Assembly (NCBI GenBank): GCA_023664535.1
Contig: JAMPFJ010000002.1
Span: forward strand, 1-64,000
DNA from: Bacteroidales bacterium
GTDB taxonomy: Bacteria > Bacillota > Clostridia > Lachnospirales > Lachnospiraceae
Direction of reading: 5' to 3'
Length of the DNA stretch: 64,000 bases
Shown here: positions 27,880-36,569 of the stretch, piece after piece
How positions within the stretch are numbered: the first letter of the stretch is position 1
Layout: every line of letters starts with the position of its first letter
The notes under the pieces: generated by a model
The model's input: the letters and a program-made list of their open reading frames with translations, nothing else
Told to the model about the DNA's origin: nothing
The model's database searches: none
Translations under genes and position numbers: made by a program

Positions 27880-28898
27880 GCATTCTCCTTCTGTTCCTCT
27901 TCCAAAACCTCTTTTGTCCTGCTGCGAGCCTGTTTCTTTTCCTTTCTCCGCCGGATTAACCTCCGGATAATCCATATCGCAGCAAATAAAATGATTCCCC
28001 AGATTATCAGATACGGCAGCGCCACGATAAACCCTACCAGAAAATCCACCGTTTTTTCCCGAATATCCCGAAATGAACTTTTCAGCCCTGTAGATATCCG
28101 CGAGAACACGGTACTGTCATCCACAGGCACCGTATAGCTTACCTCCCGCAGCAGAATATTCACCGTACTATAGGAAATCCGGTCATCATACAGTTTTTTC
28201 TGTGACTGGTAATTTTCCAGCTCGTAGCGCACCTCCGTCAGCCGGTCCTCCAAAGCGATAATATTTTCCAGACTGTCCGCCTTTTCCAAAAGCTCATTCA
28301 ACCGCTCCTGTTCTGTTTTCAAGGCAGTAATCCTGCTCTCCGTATCGGCATACTGAAGCGTCACATCCTCCGCCGATTCGGACTGCCGGATTATCGTACC
28401 CAGACTGCCGAGCTGATTCATAAATACATCCCCGGCTTCTGCCGGAATCCTCGCCGTCAGGCGGAGCACCCTTTCCTCTGTCCCGGACAGCTCCGATGAG
28501 GAAATATAGCCCTGATGCTTCTGAATCTGCTCTTTCAGATAACCATAGGCTTCATCAAAGGTTTCCGTTTCATAGGACAAATCATAGGTTTTGATAATTT
28601 TCTGTTTACCGTCCTTCCGACTGGCATTACCGGAAAAATCCGCCTGTCCGCCATTACTGCCTGCCGTATCATCCGCATCGCCTTCCGCCGCAGGCGTTCC
28701 ATAGCCGTTTTCCTCATATGCCGTTTCCGCCGCCTCATCCTGCAAACCGTACCCTGCCGCCATTTCCCAATCGCCGTTTACCGCATTTTCGCTCCTGTAG
28801 GCATCCTCACTTTTGTAAGTATCTGCGCTTCCGCAGCCCGCCGTTTGGCAAACCAAAACCAAAAGCAGCACCATCACTAATAATTTTCCCTTTTTCAT
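27876..28898 (-). CDS. DUF4349 lipoprotein
   Basis: 340 aa. Signal peptide with lipobox TAGC at residues 19-22, a low-complexity acidic/Gly segment (about 25-95), the DUF4349 domain (about 100-270, with RLTARIPAEAGDVFMNQL and a central coiled coil DSLENIIALEDRLTEVRYEL), a membrane helix near 285-310 (VDFLVGFIVALPYLIIWGI), and a basic tail (RRLIRRRKEKKQ). The domain's role is unknown. A lipid anchor plus a C-terminal membrane helix implies both ends at the membrane. Its stop overlaps the era start by 4 bases. Confidence 0.88.
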   Translation of the reverse strand: MKKGKLLVMVLLLVLVCQTAGCGSADTYKSEDAYRSENAVNGDWEMAAGYGLQDEAAETAYEENGYGTPAAEGDADDTAGSNGGQADFSGNASRKDGKQKIIKTYDLSYETETFDEAYGYLKEQIQKHQGYISSSELSGTEERVLRLTARIPAEAGDVFMNQLGSLGTIIRQSESAEDVTLQYADTESRITALKTEQERLNELLEKADSLENIIALEDRLTEVRYELENYQSQKKLYDDRISYSTVNILLREVSYTVPVDDSTVFSRISTGLKSSFRDIREKTVDFLVGFIVALPYLIIWGIILFAAIWIIRRLIRRRKEKKQARSRTKEVLEEEQKENA

Positions 28899-28973
28899 CC
28901 GCTTTTCCTCCCGCCGGTTATTCTTTATCTCATTTTATCAGTGAAAAAATTCCCCCTAAGTGTTGCATGGTTT

Positions 28974-31880
28974 TTAAAAGCTTTTTATTTCCTTAAACAG
29001 ATTTTTCTCTTTCCGGATTATCTGCTCGTCACCGATAGCACATACAATATCCGAATCCATTACCGCCTCTACATAGGGCGCAAGCTCACGGATTGCCGCC
29101 GTTTTCGTAAGCAGCACCTCGTCCCGGTCCTGTTGAAGCTGTTCGTCAGTTATGCCGGACAGATAGCAGAGAAAATCATATGCGCCTTCCGCAGAGGGCG
29201 TCATCGGCGCATCCAGCTTTGCGACTGCCCCGATAATGTATTTCAGCATATCCCGGTCGGACGCATCAAAATTTTTTACGAAATCTGCCGCCTGCCGGTA
29301 AACCTCATAGGTTTTTTCCAGATGCGGGTCCCGGTAAGAGGTAAAATAAGCGTCTCCCAGCCGGTTAAAATTACACATACAGCCGTACGCCCCGCCTTTA
29401 ACCCGGACATTTATCCACAGGTATTCATAAGAGAAAATCACCTGCAGAACATGCAGCGCACCCGTGTACGGAAATCCCTTTTTCAAAAAGTTCCCCGCTG
29501 TCGCCACATACTGCACCTTGCTGGCAGTCTGAAATCCCTCGTTCTTTTTTTCCGGCTCGAAGCGCTGCTCCACCACATCCTCTTTGTCGTCATTCATATA
29601 TTGCTTCATTGAACGCAGAGAATCGGCAAGGGAAGAGGAAATATCCTCCTTTCCTGTATATGACAGCATTAAATTCTCTGTTTTGGCGAAAGCATGAACT
29701 GCAGCCTGCAGCTTTTTGCAGATTTCCTCATAGCAATCGTCAAAGTTTTTATTCAGATTTCTGACAAACTCATAGAAAGTGATTCCCTCCATAGCCTCTT
29801 TCAAATAAGCCCCTTTGGAAAAATAGGACAGGGAGCGGTTTGCTGCCGCCATATGCCCATTCTCCTGAATGCCCATTTTCATCTGGGAAACCAGCTCCGC
29901 TAAAATCTCCTTCATCCGCTTCTTATCGGTAATATGCGAGGTAAATAAAATCTCCTCCATCAGCTGAAGCGCATCCGGCAGATTGTCCTTTAATACCTTA
30001 GTCTTGACGCTCAGTCCAAGCTTATATCCGCCAAGCTCTTCTTTTACGCCAATGGCCCCAAGCTGCAGCCCGATTCCGCCGGTTTTCAAATCAATCTCAT
30101 TGGCAAGCTCGCCATAGCTTCTTTTATCCGTATCCACTTCTTTATAAAGTGCGGTAAGCAGGGAGAGATAGGGCAGCAGCTCAAGGGAAACATGGTTCAG
30201 CGAAAAATAATATTCCACATAAGCAATCCCATTCGTAAAGATATCATGCCAAATCAAGGGAACTCCCTCTACCTCAGTCTCTTTGTTTTTCAGCCGGATA
30301 GCTTTCTTATCAATATCCCCAAGCTCCAGCAGGGGAATAGTCTCCAAATCCTCAGGGGAAGAAGGCTCTGACTGATAATCCTTTAGTGCCTTCGTCTCGG
30401 CAGCAATCCGCTGCACCTCTTCTTTAGAAAGCCCCGCTTTAAATTCCGCCAGCTTTTTGGCGGTTGCCGCATCATTTCTTTGATTAAGTCCTTTTTCCGG
30501 AACTGCCGTAACAATCGTTTTATGCGTATTTTTCAACACATATTCCTTCAATATATTTACATAATATTCCGTTCCAATCTGCTTTTTCAGGAAAGCAAAT
30601 TCCCTGTTAAAACGCAGATAAGTGAAGGGTTCTTCCTCATCATACAGCCAGCTGTTAAATGCGTGCAGACCGTACATCAGACCCTTTGGATATCTACCGT
30701 AATTTGCCTCCTTCAGCTTAAATTCAAAATGATTCAGTGCCGCTTTTAACACCTTTTCCTCAAAACCATTCTCGATAATGGAGGAAAGGGTTTCCTCTAT
30801 CACCTGAACAAACCTCTCCTTATCTTCGGTACGGCATCCCTTTGCCACAACGGAATATACCGGCTGTTTAATGCTGTCATCATAAGTGCTGAACACATCA
30901 TTGCTGATTCCCGCATCCACTAAGGCTTTTTTAATCTGCGCACCCGGCACGTCAATCAGCGCATAATCAAGCATCATAAACGCCAGATTCAACGTGCGGT
31001 TTAAGCTGTTTCCCACGACTACATTATAGCTGAAATATGTGCTGTCCTCCTCTTCCTCCGCATCGGAAAGGGCATAGCTTGTCGTGATTTCCTTTACCCG
31101 CTCAAAGGCGTTCTGCGTCCGGATTTCGGAATCAACATCCTGATAATCAAAATCCTTCAGATATTCCTTATCAATGAAACCAAGCTCCTTTTCCACATCC
31201 ACATCACCGTAGAGATAAAGATAGCTGTTCGACGGATGGTAAAACTTTTTATGAAATGCCAGAAACGCCTCATAGGTTAAATCCGGAATTGCCTTCGGGT
31301 CCCCGCCGGAATCACAGCCATATGTGGTGTCCGGAAACAAAGAGCGTTGAATTGCCTGCATAAGCTGCTGCTCCGCAGAGGAATAGGCTCCTTTCATCTC
31401 GTTATACACTACACCGTTATAGGTGATTTCATCATCCTCATTTTCCAGATGGTAATGCCAGCCCTCCTGCTTCAGAATCTTATCATTGGTATACGTATTC
31501 GGATAAAAAACCGCATCCAGATAGACCTCCATCAGATTATGGAAATCCTTATCGTTAACCGACGCCACCGGATAAACCGTCTTGTCCGGATAAGTCATGG
31601 CATTTAAAAACGTGTTAAGGGAGCCTTTCGCCAGCTCCACAAACGGGTCCTTTGCTGGGAATTTCCTGGAACCGCAAAGCACAGAATGCTCGGTAATATG
31701 CGGAACCCCCGTATCGTCAGAAGGCGGAGTACGGAAACCGATATTAAACACCTTGTTCTTGTCGTCGTTAACAATCACCATTACCTTCGCCCTGGTTTTA
31801 TCATGCTCCAAAAGATACGCTGTACCGTTCACCTCTTCAATCTCTTCTTCCTTTAACAGCGTATAGTTCTGAATATTCAA
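28974..31880 (-). CDS. M16C zinc metallopeptidase (presequence-protease/insulinase-like)
   Basis: 968 aa, the normal length for the M16C group (Cym1/PreP-like). The inverted zinc motif HxxEH is HITEH, in VPHITEHSVLCGS, with the second glutamate region downstream (EMKGAYSS). Two M16 halves are joined by a hinge. The start is probably TTG at 31880, which gives NIQNYTLLKEEE after the initiator Met: AGGAGG lies 8 bases upstream, and a promoter at 31944-31972 lies within the longer open frame, ruling out a start at 31988. The protein has no signal peptide, so it likely degrades peptides in the cytoplasm. Confidence 0.92.
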   Translation of the reverse strand: MNIQNYTLLKEEEIEEVNGTAYLLEHDKTRAKVMVIVNDDKNKVFNIGFRTPPSDDTGVPHITEHSVLCGSRKFPAKDPFVELAKGSLNTFLNAMTYPDKTVYPVASVNDKDFHNLMEVYLDAVFYPNTYTNDKILKQEGWHYHLENEDDEITYNGVVYNEMKGAYSSAEQQLMQAIQRSLFPDTTYGCDSGGDPKAIPDLTYEAFLAFHKKFYHPSNSYLYLYGDVDVEKELGFIDKEYLKDFDYQDVDSEIRTQNAFERVKEITTSYALSDAEEEEDSTYFSYNVVVGNSLNRTLNLAFMMLDYALIDVPGAQIKKALVDAGISNDVFSTYDDSIKQPVYSVVAKGCRTEDKERFVQVIEETLSSIIENGFEEKVLKAALNHFEFKLKEANYGRYPKGLMYGLHAFNSWLYDEEEPFTYLRFNREFAFLKKQIGTEYYVNILKEYVLKNTHKTIVTAVPEKGLNQRNDAATAKKLAEFKAGLSKEEVQRIAAETKALKDYQSEPSSPEDLETIPLLELGDIDKKAIRLKNKETEVEGVPLIWHDIFTNGIAYVEYYFSLNHVSLELLPYLSLLTALYKEVDTDKRSYGELANEIDLKTGGIGLQLGAIGVKEELGGYKLGLSVKTKVLKDNLPDALQLMEEILFTSHITDKKRMKEILAELVSQMKMGIQENGHMAAANRSLSYFSKGAYLKEAMEGITFYEFVRNLNKNFDDCYEEICKKLQAAVHAFAKTENLMLSYTGKEDISSSLADSLRSMKQYMNDDKEDVVEQRFEPEKKNEGFQTASKVQYVATAGNFLKKGFPYTGALHVLQVIFSYEYLWINVRVKGGAYGCMCNFNRLGDAYFTSYRDPHLEKTYEVYRQAADFVKNFDASDRDMLKYIIGAVAKLDAPMTPSAEGAYDFLCYLSGITDEQLQQDRDEVLLTKTAAIRELAPYVEAVMDSDIVCAIGDEQIIRKEKNLFKEIKSF

Positions 31881-31943
31881 TGCAGCCACCTCCTGAATTT
31901 GTTTTCTATCATACAGCATATCTGTATTTATTTCCAATAACAT

Positions 31944-31972
31944 ACTATACCATTCATGACGGGAAAAGTCAT
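31944..31972 (-). promoter_or_regulatory. Promoter of the M16C peptidase gene
   Basis: On the minus strand ATGACT (31967-31972), 17 bp, extended -10 TGGTATAGT (core 31944-31949). It sits inside the open frame upstream of the TTG start and therefore helps decide that start. Confidence 0.55.
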
Positions 31973-32026
31973 TCTTTTTTTCCCTCAAACATTCTCAAAG
32001 CTTAGAACTTTCGGATTAGATATTCA

Positions 32027-32054
32027 CAAAAAAAGCCGCCTCAAACAACAGCTT
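32027..32054 (-). terminator. Probable terminator after the zeta toxin gene
   Basis: On the minus strand AAGCTG/CGGCTT (6 bp, one G-U, 32033-32054) followed by a run of T, 34 bases past the toxin stop. The stem is short. Confidence 0.5.
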
Positions 32055-32087
32055 CTCAATTAGTCAGATAATCATTTTATTCTTGCT

Positions 32088-33050
32088 TTACTCAAAATCA
32101 TCAATTCCGTCACGTTTAAACGTCCTCAATTTTTTCTGTTCCTGACGCTTAATTGCTAATTGAAAGGATTCTTCTTTTTTCTTATCAATCCTTCCAAGCA
32201 AACCTTTTCTTTCTTGTTGCTTTTCTTTTATCTCCGTCTGTTCAACAAAAACTTCTGAAGTTTTCATCGCAGTTTTACCAGTATCGATACTCCAATATTC
32301 TAACAATTCTCTTTTTTTATCCTCATACTTTTCTTTTATCACATCAAAGTTTGCATTCCAATCGTCCAAATGCAGCTCTTCCATTAAAATTTCTGCCGGG
32401 CACAAATTTTTTTGATTTGGATAGAGCGTTTTTCCCGTTCTGTCAAAAATAGAAATATTATCAAAACATTTACTGTTAACTATCTGGTTTAAACTTTCGA
32501 CAATATTGTTTACTGTTTTATGATAAATCTCAATAGGGACAAATCTGGGATACCCTCCATACCGTTTCATCTTTTCCGCTCTGCATATTGTCGCTTCCCA
32601 AGCTGCTTTAGCACTGCATGCAACAATAACTAAATTGGATTTATACCCTTTCTCATTTAATTCAATACATGTTTTTATTGGAACCTCTGGATTTCGTAAG
32701 GTTCCCTCAATTATCAAATTGTATCCATCGTTCCCCAAATCACTAATTAAGCGTTCAACAACAGCGTTGCTAAATGCTTGTGTTCTTTGCGATATATTTT
32801 CCATATCATTCTTTACAATATCAATATATTGAGGATGATATTTTCTATACTCATCACCATCAATTACTATAAACCCCTGCAGACTCCTGTCCAAGCTATA
32901 AAATGTCGATTTACCGGACCCTGGTTGTCCGCCTAAAATATATGTACATTTTTGCCTGCTTTTTTGAGATTGCATAGTCAAATTTATATAAATATCTTTA
33001 TAAATAGCTTCAAATCTTTCAGATGAAATATCATCAGGTATTTTCCTCAT
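32088..33050 (-). CDS. Zeta-toxin family kinase
   Basis: 320 aa. Zeta/PezT toxins are kinases that phosphorylate UDP-N-acetylglucosamine and block cell-wall synthesis. The core is complete: Walker A GGQPGSGKST (about 40-49), the catalytic Asp region VIDGDEYRKYHP, and EGTLRNPEVP. The C-terminal 90 residues are charged, rich in Lys, Gln and Glu, and extend beyond the PezT length. The gene is visibly richer in A/T than its neighbours, suggesting acquisition. It overlaps an 87-aa gene by ATGA, the probable antitoxin. Confidence 0.9.
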   Translation of the reverse strand: MRKIPDDISSERFEAIYKDIYINLTMQSQKSRQKCTYILGGQPGSGKSTFYSLDRSLQGFIVIDGDEYRKYHPQYIDIVKNDMENISQRTQAFSNAVVERLISDLGNDGYNLIIEGTLRNPEVPIKTCIELNEKGYKSNLVIVACSAKAAWEATICRAEKMKRYGGYPRFVPIEIYHKTVNNIVESLNQIVNSKCFDNISIFDRTGKTLYPNQKNLCPAEILMEELHLDDWNANFDVIKEKYEDKKRELLEYWSIDTGKTAMKTSEVFVEQTEIKEKQQERKGLLGRIDKKKEESFQLAIKRQEQKKLRTFKRDGIDDFE

Positions 33051-33310
33051 AAATATGTCCCACCTATTTTTTCTAAGTATTCTTTTGCAAAATCTATAAT
33101 CTCATTACATTTTTCTATGTCCTGTCTATCATGATAAAATCTCGTCCTGCTGCATTCTAAAACTATATTCTTATATATTGAACATATTTCACTATTTTCA
33201 TCTCTCAAATCAACGTTATTATCATATGAAAAACGCATATATGCCGCAATCAATCCGTTTAAAACCTCCCGGCAAACATCCGCTTCCAATACTATATCCA
33301 TATCTGACAT
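33047..33310 (-). CDS. Probable antitoxin of the zeta toxin
   Basis: 87 aa from the ATG at 33310, which has AGGAGG 8 bases upstream; an earlier in-frame start at 33334 lacks a site. All-helical and acidic, with no helix-turn-helix, so unlike PezA. Size and placement match the epsilon class of zeta inhibitors, but I see no clear sequence similarity to epsilon. The 4-base overlap with the toxin implies coupled translation. With no DNA-binding part, autoregulation would need another factor. Confidence 0.65.
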   Translation of the reverse strand: MSDMDIVLEADVCREVLNGLIAAYMRFSYDNNVDLRDENSEICSIYKNIVLECSRTRFYHDRQDIEKCNEIIDFAKEYLEKIGGTYL

Positions 33311-33364
33311 ACTTTTTTCCTCCTCTCCATTCAAAGATAAATTTTCTCTAATAGTATCTCATAC

Positions 33365-35047
33365 TCATCCTGCTTTCGTACCGGATGCCGCCTTATCCAG
33401 CAATTCCCTCAGCTCATCATCCAACTCCAATTCCGGCTGTTCATCAATCATGGAGCCTAATTTGCCCAGCCGTTTTTTGGCATCCGCTAACGCCTCCGGA
33501 ATCGCCAGAAGCTCCGTCCTGCATCGCTCATACATTTCCGCATCCCGCCCTTCATTGTACAGCATCCCGCCGTACAGCATATACGCAAATTCCAGATAAG
33601 CATTATAGTCAAAATAATTCCGCTCTATAGATGCCTTCTGCCAGACAATCACCTCATCAAAATCCGCTTTATTGTAAGCAGCTACAGCCTTTGCATAGCA
33701 GGGCAGCGCAGCGGTATCATTCTGTTTCCATATTTCCTCCGCCAGCTGCTCCGCCCTCTGTATCCTTCCCGTGGCGGATAACAAATTAAGCTTTGCTTCC
33801 GTATGCCACGGATACCATTTTAGCGCCTGTTCCATATCGTCATGGTAAAAACAGATAAGCGGATTAAACAGATATCCGCATCCGGCAAAAACCAGCAATA
33901 ACGGAGCCAGCACATATTTCCACGAAATACGGCTGCTCTTTTTTCGCAAGCCCACGCCATCCATTATCATTAGAACAATCAGGTAAACCGCCCCATACGC
34001 CAAATCAAAGTCCAGCAGTCCATGGAAAAAAATTACCGCCAGCAGCATTTTATTGGTAAAAGACACCTGCTTTGCCTTCAACGTCCGGATAACCGCCAGA
34101 ACGTAGCCCGCCATCGGAATCCATCCTGCATCCAGGCCAATCTGCAATAAATCATTATGCACATACTGAACGGAATACACTCCGGTCTGCACCATATTCT
34201 GCATATAATAATATCCCATGTGCCCCATTCCCAACGGATGCTTAAGCAGCAGGGGCAGCGCATCCTTCGCATACAGGAGTCTTCCAACCAGCGTGGAATC
34301 CCGGAAAGAAAACGTGGTAATTCTGCCAATGTTTTCCGTATTCCCCGTAAGCAAAAGGTAGACAATCAATACCGCCACACTGATTACCGCTCCCCATATC
34401 AGTCCCCGGTTTCTGTTTTTTATCAGCAATACTGCCATGACAACAGCGGTAAAAACAAATACCGTCCTGCTGCCGCTAAGGGCAATGCCCCATAGCAGTA
34501 TACCTGCCGAGATAAACCCGGTTTTCCTGATTTCTTTGCAATCACAGAGCAGAATCAGACCGCAAAGCAGAAAAAGCGCAAAGGTATTCGGATATTGAAA
34601 CCCGCCCCCAAGCCTTCCGTTAGCAAACATATTGTCATAAAGTGTCGGAATCAGAAAAGCGGCTCCCCCCAGAATACACATAGCCACCCCAATATAGGGG
34701 ATTTTTTCCAGCATCCTTTTTCTCTCTTCCGTCCGGATTTGCCTGACCGCAACAAGCCACAGCAAAACCCATAAATGACGAAAAATCCCTGTTGCCGCCA
34801 TACCGGAATCCACCGCAAAAGGAACCGCTAAGCTGTAGCCAAGGACAAACAGGATTCCGGTTCCCGTTCCCAATGTCCAGCGAAACTCCAAGCTCCTCCT
34901 GCACAGAGCATAAAGAATCAGAGCAGCCGCAAGAAAAGCACTTGCAGCCGCTCCGCAAAATTCATAGTACATCCCATATAGAAACGGAAACAGGATAAAG
35001 CATATATCGAGAACTCTTCTATACCATTTTTCTCCTGTATCAACCAT
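33365..35047 (-). CDS. O-antigen ligase/polymerase-like membrane protein with C-terminal TPR-like region
   Basis: 560 aa with about ten membrane helices in the first 400 residues. A Wzy/RfaL-type signature region is visible (ALSGSRTVFVF; large loop with GRITTFSFRDSTLVGRLL and HPLGMGHMGYYY). The last 150 residues are soluble and helical (WHTEAKLNLLSATGRIQRAEQLAEE) with TPR-like spacing. Likely joins or polymerises surface glycans; the substrate is unknown and the monoderm host has no LPS. It follows the secreted LRR gene by 9 bases, so the two are probably co-transcribed. Confidence 0.82.
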   Translation of the reverse strand: MVDTGEKWYRRVLDICFILFPFLYGMYYEFCGAAASAFLAAALILYALCRRSLEFRWTLGTGTGILFVLGYSLAVPFAVDSGMAATGIFRHLWVLLWLVAVRQIRTEERKRMLEKIPYIGVAMCILGGAAFLIPTLYDNMFANGRLGGGFQYPNTFALFLLCGLILLCDCKEIRKTGFISAGILLWGIALSGSRTVFVFTAVVMAVLLIKNRNRGLIWGAVISVAVLIVYLLLTGNTENIGRITTFSFRDSTLVGRLLYAKDALPLLLKHPLGMGHMGYYYMQNMVQTGVYSVQYVHNDLLQIGLDAGWIPMAGYVLAVIRTLKAKQVSFTNKMLLAVIFFHGLLDFDLAYGAVYLIVLMIMDGVGLRKKSSRISWKYVLAPLLLVFAGCGYLFNPLICFYHDDMEQALKWYPWHTEAKLNLLSATGRIQRAEQLAEEIWKQNDTAALPCYAKAVAAYNKADFDEVIVWQKASIERNYFDYNAYLEFAYMLYGGMLYNEGRDAEMYERCRTELLAIPEALADAKKRLGKLGSMIDEQPELELDDELRELLDKAASGTKAG

Positions 35048-35056
35048 TCTTTTTAC

Positions 35057-36028
35057 CTACTTTACATAAACCTCAATCTCATAGGTTCTGTAACCATTTA
35101 CCAGAGTAATATTTCTATAGCTGTACTCGGCATTACCGACGGTAACCACGCCGCTTGCCGCATCGTAGTAAATCCCCTCCGATGCCTCTTTCACCCCATA
35201 ACCGGTTCCGATATAGTTTGCCAGAAAAATCTGCCCTCCGACAGGCGCTTCAAACATTAACGTCATATTCTTTGCCGGAAGCTGGTAATACGGAATATTA
35301 TTATAGGATGCCAGATAGGTCACGTTCTTTGGTATATTCAGCCCGCTCAGCTTCGTCCCGTAACAGGTCAGCGAAGTCAGCTTATTATTTTTTGAAACAT
35401 CCAGCGAGCTGATATTACTCATGGCTATATTGACACCGGTAAGTTTTTTGTTTTTTGAAAAATTCAGGGAAGAAAGCCGTCCTTTATTCTCTCTCAACCC
35501 GAAATAGCTTAAATTCTTACATTTTGAAATCGGCAGGCTGTCCAGCTTGCCTCCGGAAATATCCAGGGTTTTCAGCTTAGTCAGCTTATCCAGACCTGTA
35601 ATCTTTCTTAATGCATATGTTTCACCTGTACTAAAGTATTTAAGATTTTTCAAACGACCGGCGCTGACTGTACCCAGTGTCTTGCTCCCCCAGATATACA
35701 AATATTCCAGCTTTGCGTTTTTCAGCGAAACTGTCCGCCCTTTATAATCGGATAACGTGAGGTCTTTAAGCCTGGTAAAACAACCGATGCCCTTCAAATT
35801 CTTAGCTTTGCGGATGTACAGGTACTCTACCTCATCCGTTTCCACAACCTTTTTCCCGTTGTACATTTTCACTGCGCCACTAACATTTCTTACCGCTTTT
35901 CTCACCTGTGCGTCCGGAAAATGCGCCGTATCAAAGCTTACCTTTTTTGCCGATGCCGCACTGCCGCAAAGCATACAACCCAGCAGCACAGTAAAACATA
36001 ACATTAACTGTTTCCTGAACTTATTCAT
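35057..36028 (-). CDS. Secreted leucine-rich-repeat protein
   Basis: 323 aa from the ATG at 36028 (AAAGGAGG 8 bases upstream). Signal peptide MNKFRKQLMLCFTVLLGCML followed by an AxA-type site (AASAKK). The middle (about 40-240) consists of short LRR units with the pattern L..L.ISG..L and LDVSKN.KL. The C-terminal 70 residues form a beta-rich tail with conserved Tyr. No LPXTG sorting signal or membrane anchor. Probably a surface or secreted binding protein. Adjacent to the glycan polymerase-like gene. Confidence 0.85.
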   Translation of the reverse strand: MNKFRKQLMLCFTVLLGCMLCGSAASAKKVSFDTAHFPDAQVRKAVRNVSGAVKMYNGKKVVETDEVEYLYIRKAKNLKGIGCFTRLKDLTLSDYKGRTVSLKNAKLEYLYIWGSKTLGTVSAGRLKNLKYFSTGETYALRKITGLDKLTKLKTLDISGGKLDSLPISKCKNLSYFGLRENKGRLSSLNFSKNKKLTGVNIAMSNISSLDVSKNNKLTSLTCYGTKLSGLNIPKNVTYLASYNNIPYYQLPAKNMTLMFEAPVGGQIFLANYIGTGYGVKEASEGIYYDAASGVVTVGNAEYSYRNITLVNGYRTYEIEVYVK

Positions 36029-36095
36029 TGATAAATCCTCCTTTGTTATCATTCCGTTTATCATACAATATTTTTCCGGTTTCTACAAGCAAAAA

Positions 36096-36141
36096 CAAAA
36101 AAGATACCAGAAACTGTTGATTGCTCAAAATTTCTGATACC
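36096..36141 (-). terminator. Terminator of the tRNA operon
   Basis: On the minus strand GGTATCAGAAA/TTTCTGGTATC (11 bp, two G-U; 36103-36141) followed by TTTTTTGTTTTT, 11 bases after tRNA-Met. Confidence 0.8.
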
Positions 36142-36152
36142 TTCCATTTAAG

Positions 36153-36226
36153 TAGCGGAAGGGAGATTTGAACTCTCGACACTACGGGTATGAACCGTAT
36201 GCTCTAGCCAACTGAGCTATTCCGCC
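36153..36226 (-). tRNA. tRNA-Met (CAT)
   Basis: 74 nt. Acceptor GGCGGAA/TTCCGCT, D-arm GCTCAGTTGGCTAGAGC, anticodon stem TACGG/CCGTA with loop TTCATAC (anticodon CAT), T-arm with GTTCAAATC. The 3' CCA is not encoded. The first base pair is G-U and the anticodon stem lacks three G-C pairs, so this is the elongator form (or the CAT tRNA that TilS converts for Ile) rather than the initiator. Confidence 0.93.
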
Positions 36227-36231
36227 ATAAA

Positions 36232-36304
36232 TGGAACCTACAGGGCTCGAACCTGTGACCCTCTGCTTGTAAGGCAGATGCTCTCCCAGCTGAGCTAAGA
36301 TTCC
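36232..36304 (-). tRNA. tRNA-Val (TAC)
   Basis: 73 nt. Acceptor GGAATCT/AGGTTCC, D-arm GCTCAGCTGGGAGAGC, anticodon stem TCTGC/GCAGA with loop CTTACAA (anticodon TAC), T-arm with GTTCGAGCC. CCA not encoded. First of the two tRNAs in the transcript, 5 bases before tRNA-Met. Confidence 0.95.
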
Positions 36305-36333
36305 ATTTGTTCCGTGCGCTTGGCACGAATCAT

Positions 36334-36362
36334 AGTATATAAAAAAGAGTACGACTTGTCAA
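36334..36362 (-). promoter_or_regulatory. Promoter of the tRNA-Val/tRNA-Met operon
   Basis: On the minus strand consensus TTGACA (36357-36362), 17 bp, TATACT (36334-36339), about 30 bases before tRNA-Val. Confidence 0.88.
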
Positions 36363-36382
36363 GCATTTTTTTATATTTTTAT

Positions 36383-36476
36383 CGCCGTGTACCTCGGGAA
36401 CGGAGTTCCCTCGGTCGCCTCCGTCCTCCCTTCACTATTGCGCCGTGTACCTCGGGAACGGAGTTCCCTCGGTCGC
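36383..36476. repeat. Tandem 36-bp repeat with internal hairpin
   Basis: Two identical 36-bp copies (36383-36418 and 36441-36476), 58 bases from start to start. Each begins CGCCGTGTACC, ends CGGTCGC and contains the dyad GGGAAC-GGA-GTTCCC. They are G/C-rich against an A/T-rich background and lie between the tRNA promoter and the DUF1700 terminator. The minus-strand open frame through them is not a credible gene. They look like copies of a small interspersed element. Confidence 0.85.
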
Positions 36477-36491
36477 GGGCTTGCGCCCTAT

Positions 36492-36556
36492 GAAAGAAAA
36501 AATGATACTGCCTGTTTATGTGCAAGCACAGCACAGGCAGTATCATTTTTTCTTTC
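36492..36556. terminator. Long hairpin after the DUF1700-like gene
   Basis: Perfect 23-bp arms (36492-36514 and 36534-36556) around a 19-base loop. Core TGATACTGCCTG/CAGGCAGTATCA flanked by A-run and T-run, so it can terminate in both directions. It lies 13 bases past the stop at 36570. Confidence 0.88.
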
Positions 36557-36569
36557 GCACGGCTTAATG

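Noticed and set aside
28899..28973. T-box or other riboswitch ahead of the operon that contains glyS
   Set aside because: The gap is only 75 bases and no T-box consensus (TGGnACCGCG type) is visible.
36383..36476. CRISPR array
   Set aside because: Only two repeat units with a single 22-base spacer, strong internal dyad, and no cas genes in the window.
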